Below, in pieces: positions 60,324 to 64,000 of a stretch of DNA of 64,000 nucleotides. Numbering within the stretch: the first letter of the stretch is position 1; the number at the start of each line of letters is the position of its first letter. The notes beneath the pieces were generated by a model that was not told the origin of the DNA, did not search any database, and was given only the letters and a program-made list of their open reading frames with translations. Position numbers and translations under genes: made by a program. The DNA comes from Nitrosomonas sp. Nm84 (GTDB lineage: Bacteria > Pseudomonadota > Gammaproteobacteria > Burkholderiales > Nitrosomonadaceae): the NCBI RefSeq assembly GCF_003201565.1, contig NZ_QJJP01000007.1, positions 57,875-121,874 on the forward strand, written 5' to 3'.

Positions 60324-60893
60324 TCAATCTTTTCGATTACCCCGATCCTGTTCTTTCCTGTCATCATTTCCGTGACCACGCTTACCTCGATGCTTGTCAT
60401 TGCCACGTCCTTGGTTGTCACGATCATCGCGTCTGCCTTGATGATTTTCATGAGAATCCCGACGCGATTCACTGTATCGTTGCGAATGATTGCGTGAACC
60501 ATCATCGCCATCGTGCCACCCCTTTGAATCATAACGATCGCCGGAGTAATTACTCTGACTGCGGTAATGCGGCATATAAACATCGTTGTACCAAGTCTCC
60601 TGGATAAAGTAGACCGGTTGGTTGCAGGCATGATAGCGATGGCAGTGCTTACTCCATTTCTTGGCGTGACCTGGCGGTACATAGAGGTAAATCGGCTGCT
60701 GCTGAATAGCGACAGCGGGCGGTATGGCCAGAACAGGGTTGGGATAAATCAATTGCGGTCGGGGATAATTATTGCCCAAATTAATCTGACCATAAAAACC
60801 GGGCTGACCAATATTGATTGAAATTCCCAGGTCACTGGCCAATACAGGTGTTGCAGCGATTGAAATCAATGCCGCCAGAAAAAAATATCTCAT
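60324..60893 (-). CDS. Secreted basic protein of unknown function
   Basis: A 189-residue exported protein (signal MRYFFLAALISIAATPVLA). The first half (~20-110) is a conserved-looking domain: 'DLGISINIGQPGFYGQINLGN', 'PIYLYVPPGHAKKWSKHCHRYHACNQPVYFIQETWYNDVYMPHYR', a pattern I have seen in unnamed betaproteobacterial periplasmic proteins. The second half is a low-complexity tail rich in Arg, Asp, His and Gly (GRRDDRDNQGRGNDKHRGKR), possibly metal- or polyanion-binding. An AGGAAT site precedes the ATG. Confidence 0.8.
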   Translation of the reverse strand: MRYFFLAALISIAATPVLASDLGISINIGQPGFYGQINLGNNYPRPQLIYPNPVLAIPPAVAIQQQPIYLYVPPGHAKKWSKHCHRYHACNQPVYFIQETWYNDVYMPHYRSQSNYSGDRYDSKGWHDGDDGSRNHSQRYSESRRDSHENHQGRRDDRDNQGRGNDKHRGKRGHGNDDRKEQDRGNRKD

Positions 60894-60994
60894 TGAATAT
60901 TCCTGTTAGGTTAATAATGAACCCTCTTAAACGGCATAAATATATCGTTGCTGAAGCCATGCCGTACCGAGTTTGGCTTAATAAACTAAGGCTT

Positions 60995-62104
60995 TTAACC
61001 ATTTCCAAACATGACCAATAGACCGCATGCTATAAATCCTGTGGGTAGTAGCATGCGCGTGTGATTGGTTACCGGGCGAGCTTCCAGCCAATTGAATAGC
61101 AGAATACCGGTAACGATACTGGCACCGATCGCCACAAACAGGCCGAATAGATGGATGGCTGGCTGGTGTGGTAAAAATTTAAAGAATGCAGCGTTGACGA
61201 CCAGCAATATGGGAAAATGCACCAGAAATATGGAATAGGAAGCGCGTCCAACATAAGTCAGATAGCCTGGTATACGATTGCTTCCCAAAATCCCATAATA
61301 TCGCGACAATCCTAATATCGCCATAACACTGCCTGCTACGGCTATGCGGGAACGAAAATCTATGGCTAATGCTGCAAGAATCAATGCGATTAGCACAGTG
61401 AGCCAAAGAATCTGATGGTTACTGGCAGAAGACCAATAAATCAGAATGCCAAGACCATATGCGCCGAAAAAATACAAAGCCGTTTCATCCCAGTAACAGT
61501 CTCGATTAAAAAAGAATAAAGAAGCCGTTGTCAGGCTGATGATTAAAATCAGGCTTAGCATATACAGACTTGGGTATTGATGATGAACTTGATTGGAAAT
61601 CCATAACAATAGAATCATCAGTACAAATAACTGAAAATCAATCGCAACGTACCAGATGCCTGCCGATAGAACATCTTGGTTCAACAGGTTGTGCAGTAAA
61701 AAAATATGTGTCAACAGTTGAGATACATTAGGTGCGGCAGGAATCGATTCATGCTGTATCCACATTCTGGCCAGCGCGGCACATCCAATTGCTAATGTTA
61801 GCGCGGCAAGATACGGCATGATTAGTCTCAGATAACGCTGTTGGATTAGCCTGATTGGTGTTGTCACCAGTGATAGGCCCTGCGGCGCAAACTTTGCAGC
61901 AACGAGAAAACCGGCGATGACAAAAAACATTTGTACTGCTAATTTTCCATACTCGCGTAGCCATTCGGTTAAAGTAGGGATCAATGGATAGGCAATATCC
62001 GACATGGGGCCGTAAATTGCTAAATGATGCGCGACTATTAGTAAGCAGCAGACAGCTTTTAATGCATCAATGAAAGGCATTCTTGAGAGATGATCAGCTT
62101 GCAT
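60995..62104 (-). CDS. Acyltransferase family 3 membrane protein
   Basis: A 369-residue inner-membrane protein with about ten helices. Family marks: 'MPFIDALKAVCCLLIVAHHLAIYG' at the N-terminus with the conserved His pair, 'GKLAVQMFFVIAGFLVAAKF', 'QRYLRLIMPYLAALTLAI' and 'GRASYSIFLVHFPILLV'. OafA/YrhL-type enzymes O-acetylate surface sugars or lipids; the substrate cannot be told. An in-frame ATG eight codons inside is an alternative start. Confidence 0.88.
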   Translation of the reverse strand: MQADHLSRMPFIDALKAVCCLLIVAHHLAIYGPMSDIAYPLIPTLTEWLREYGKLAVQMFFVIAGFLVAAKFAPQGLSLVTTPIRLIQQRYLRLIMPYLAALTLAIGCAALARMWIQHESIPAAPNVSQLLTHIFLLHNLLNQDVLSAGIWYVAIDFQLFVLMILLLWISNQVHHQYPSLYMLSLILIISLTTASLFFFNRDCYWDETALYFFGAYGLGILIYWSSASNHQILWLTVLIALILAALAIDFRSRIAVAGSVMAILGLSRYYGILGSNRIPGYLTYVGRASYSIFLVHFPILLVVNAAFFKFLPHQPAIHLFGLFVAIGASIVTGILLFNWLEARPVTNHTRMLLPTGFIACGLLVMFGNG

Positions 62105-62316
62105 ATCCCCGTTTTCAGAAAGTAAAGGCGGATTTAAATATAATTACAAAAAAGTATTTTTTAGAGATTAGCGCAGGACTGGCATAGCCTCAAAACCCCA
62201 GTTGACCATTCAAACAGATGTTTAACATTAGCACCATTCGTCTCATTCAACTGGGGTTTCTAGATTAAAGTATTATTTTAGTCGTTCTGACATTATCGCA
62301 ATATTGGAGTCACAAA

Positions 62317-62829
62317 ATTTTTGATATCGATCAGAATTCTTTCGATTTGGCAGTAAAGGTGGGCGCGCGGCTTACTCAGTGTGGGTTGAAGCTTGTGACG
62401 GCCGAATCGTGTACAGGTGGCCGGCTAGGCCAAGCAGTGACTAATGTGGCAGGCAGCTCGGTTTGGTATGAACGCGGTTTTATCACCTATAGCAACGTTT
62501 CCAAATGTGAAATGCTGGGTGTTCGTCAAGCCACATTGGATCAACATGGTGCCGTATCTGCACAAACCGCACAAGAAATGGTTATCGGCGCGCTTAACAG
62601 GAGCCATGCGCAAGTTGGTGTATCGATTACGGGTATTGCAGGACCTGGTGGCGGTACTGCACTAAAGCCCGTGGGAATGGTTTGTCTTGCCTGGGCGCTT
62701 AAAGATGGTGCGGTACGGCAAGAGATTCAATACTTTCAAGGCGATCGTGAAACTGTCAGGCGCCTGTCGGTGACTACAGCGTTGCAGGGGATACTGTATA
62801 TCTTGAATGATGCAACGGCTGTAGCTTGA
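62317..62829 (+). CDS. pncC: CinA C-terminal-type nicotinamide-nucleotide amidohydrolase (PncC)
   Basis: A 170-residue enzyme deamidating NMN to nicotinate mononucleotide. Marks: 'LVTAESCTGGRLGQAVTNVAGSSVWYERGFITYSN', 'GAVSAQTAQEMVIGALNRSHAQVGVSITGIAGPGGGT', 'KPVGMVCLAWA'. The start is unusual: no in-frame ATG or GTG gives the normal N-terminus. An ATT at 62317 sits seven bases after GGAG and gives the usual ~29 residues before AESCTGG. A TTG at 62347 would shorten the protein and has no site. I prefer ATT, with moderate confidence. Confidence 0.88.
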   Translation: MFDIDQNSFDLAVKVGARLTQCGLKLVTAESCTGGRLGQAVTNVAGSSVWYERGFITYSNVSKCEMLGVRQATLDQHGAVSAQTAQEMVIGALNRSHAQVGVSITGIAGPGGGTALKPVGMVCLAWALKDGAVRQEIQYFQGDRETVRRLSVTTALQGILYILNDATAVA

Positions 62830-62847
62830 AAGCAAACAGAGTATTGA

Positions 62848-63453
62848 TCAGTGTTCACCCGACTGTTGGCTGGTCTGGGTAATAATGCGGTCGCAGTAAG
62901 CAATGGCAATGGCTGAAAATAAGAATGCCATGTGAATACCGGTTTGTGCGATGAGCGTTTTTTCGTCGTAAGCACTGGCGTTGATAAAGGTTTTCAGCAA
63001 ATGTATGGATGAGATTCCGATAATGGCTGTCGCCAGCTTGACTTTCAATACGGAAGCATTGACGTGCGATAACCATTCTGGCTGATCGGGATGTCCCTGC
63101 AGATTCATGCGTGAAACGAAGGTTTCGTAACCGCCGATAATCACCATGATCAGCAGATTGGAGATCATCACCACATCGATCAAGCCAAGAACCACTAGCA
63201 TGATGGCTGTTTCAGTCAATTTGGTCGGTCTGGTTGTGCCTTCAATCGTAACGATATCGAGGATATGTTGTAATGCGGTTTGATTACCCATGACAGCGCT
63301 GATCAAATCAGATAAATCAACCCAGAAATGAAACACATAAACACATTGTGCCAGTACCAGCCCCAGATATAAAGGCAACTGTAACCAGCGTGTGAGAAAA
63401 AGAAAACGTGCTACAGGAGGAATTTGCTTATTTGAATATTCTTTATTTTCCAT
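62848..63453 (-). CDS. yqhA: YqhA-type (UPF0114) membrane protein
   Basis: A 201-residue inner-membrane protein with about four helices. Family marks: 'FLFLTRWLQLPLYLGLVLAQCVYVFHFWVDL', 'ETAIMLVVLGLIDVVMISNLLIMVIIGGYETFVSRM', 'WLSHVNASVLKVKLATAIIGISSIHLLKTF'. The function is unknown. It lies 70 bases beyond a strong terminator hairpin on the same strand, so its expression may depend on readthrough of the leader described at 63516-63687, or on a promoter between. Confidence 0.9.
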   Translation of the reverse strand: MENKEYSNKQIPPVARFLFLTRWLQLPLYLGLVLAQCVYVFHFWVDLSDLISAVMGNQTALQHILDIVTIEGTTRPTKLTETAIMLVVLGLIDVVMISNLLIMVIIGGYETFVSRMNLQGHPDQPEWLSHVNASVLKVKLATAIIGISSIHLLKTFINASAYDEKTLIAQTGIHMAFLFSAIAIAYCDRIITQTSQQSGEH

Positions 63454-63515
63454 ATCATTAGTATTCGTTACAGAAGCTATCCAGTTAAAGAAGGAGCATT
63501 TTATGCTAAGCGTTT

Positions 63516-63687
63516 AAAAAAATTAAGGGTATCCATGGATACCCTTAACAGCCCAATAAGGCAGATGCAGCAATTATACCGTGTTCCCATAACAATTCTT
63601 CGGGGATACGGACGTAAAGTTAAATAACTACAAAATCTGCTGCAGTCAGAACTGACCTTGTCCTGTAAAAACGTATTTCTTAACTAA
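63516..63687 (-). ncRNA. Candidate small RNA or attenuated leader of yqhA
   Basis: On the minus strand a TATAAT box (63694-63699) lies before a ~170-base non-coding segment that ends in the hairpin at 63523-63548 and seven T residues. The segment has hairpins GTCAG-TT-CTGAC and CCGT...ACGG (with TCCC/GGGA inside), and a GCAGAT/ATCTGC long-range match. No -35 box is strong. It does not match any RNA family I can recall. Either a free small RNA or a leader controlling yqhA is possible. Confidence 0.45.
63523..63548 (-). terminator. Rho-independent terminator upstream of yqhA
   Basis: A perfect 26-base palindrome centred on CATG (11-bp stem, 4-base loop), followed on the minus strand by seven T residues (63522-63516). 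This is a textbook intrinsic terminator for minus-strand transcription, yet it lies 70 bases before the yqhA start rather than after a gene. Confidence 0.85.
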
Positions 63688-63839
63688 GGTTACATTATAC
63701 AAGTTAAGGAGACGAAGAAATGAAAGCAGCAAAGGTCTAAGAGAGCATCATATACACTGGAAAGACTCCTGCACAACCTCCCCTGTCAGTGCAATAACCA
63801 ACTAAAATAGAGTCTATTAAAAGACGGTTGGGGCAAAAG

Positions 63840-64000
63840 ATGCAGATGAGTTTTGGAACACTGGAACTGGCACAGCGATTGAAGCGAGACAGTGTGCTGA
63901 TGAAGATTGATGCCTTGATTGAATGGGAGAAATTACGTCCGCAGCTCACTAATTTGTACAAACGGGAGTTATCGCATGGTGGAGGACAGGAGCCGTTTGA
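63840..64000 (+). mobile_element. IS5-type transposase, N-terminal part cut by the window edge
   Basis: An open frame starts MQMSFGTLELAQRLKRDSVL and continues KIDALIEWEKLRPQL, then YKRELSHGGGQEPF to the last base. This is the N-terminal (DUF772-like) region of IS5-type transposases. The element's left end probably lies between 63755 and 63800. Whether the copy is intact cannot be judged from this window. Confidence 0.75.

Noticed and set aside
63516..63687. 6S RNA or 4.5S RNA identity for the candidate RNA
   Set aside because: I could not find the long closing stem with central bubble of 6S or the GGUCAGG...GGAAGCAGCC core of 4.5S. A short AAGGCAGATG match alone is not enough.

Overview
The window reads as chromosome of a betaproteobacterium with moderate GC content. 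The gene repertoire and the type of insertion-sequence relics suggest the ammonia-oxidising Nitrosomonas group. This is an inference from general resemblance: no rRNA, amo or hao gene lies in the window.

Layout. 1-4343: the end of an unknown gene, a DUF3047 protein, then on the minus strand a YdbH-YnbE-YdbL intermembrane lipid transport set. 4344-9370: an insertion-sequence graveyard (IS3-, IS21- and IS4-type relics and a lipoprotein relic) surrounding an intact 694-residue RTX protein and a DUF2934 protein. 9499-20085: a tight same-strand cassette for the oxidative and non-oxidative pentose phosphate pathway and glycogen use (DUF1840, gnd, zwf, tal, tkt, pgm, glgP), bracketed by two decayed copies of one IS4-type transposase in the same orientation. 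20515-34381: mostly housekeeping and envelope genes: EEP-fold lipoprotein, PQQ-type sugar dehydrogenase, unknown lipoprotein, typA, an ornithine-cyclodeaminase homologue, a chemoreceptor, cutA-dsbD, a TlpA-type thioredoxin, a BON lipoprotein and DUF2784. 34373-38216: ttcA, a probable copper-handling trio (cupredoxin, DUF411, cytochrome c) and cca. 38251-42429: a 1392-residue MASE1-PAS(x5)-GGDEF-EAL protein.

42919-53883 is the most interesting part. All genes there point rightwards and concern sulfur: DUF2292, an outer-membrane porin, a sulfate-binding protein, DUF2325, a degenerate EAL-like protein, a family 2A encapsulin shell, a cysteine desulfurase with a long N-terminal extension of the cargo-loading kind, a 38-codon small ORF, the sulfate ABC transporter CysT-CysW-CysA, and a second degenerate EAL-like protein related to the first. 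The locus appears to join sulfate uptake directly to an encapsulin that holds a cysteine desulfurase, with two probably non-catalytic EAL relatives at either side of the shell and transporter genes.

53917-63453: an ABC exporter, class I fructose-bisphosphate aldolase, lolD and lolC, an HDOD protein, a secreted basic protein, an acyltransferase, a CinA C-terminal amidohydrolase that may start at AUU, and a YqhA-type membrane protein preceded by a candidate small RNA or attenuated leader. The window ends inside an IS5-type transposase. I found no tRNA, rRNA or CRISPR array by eye.
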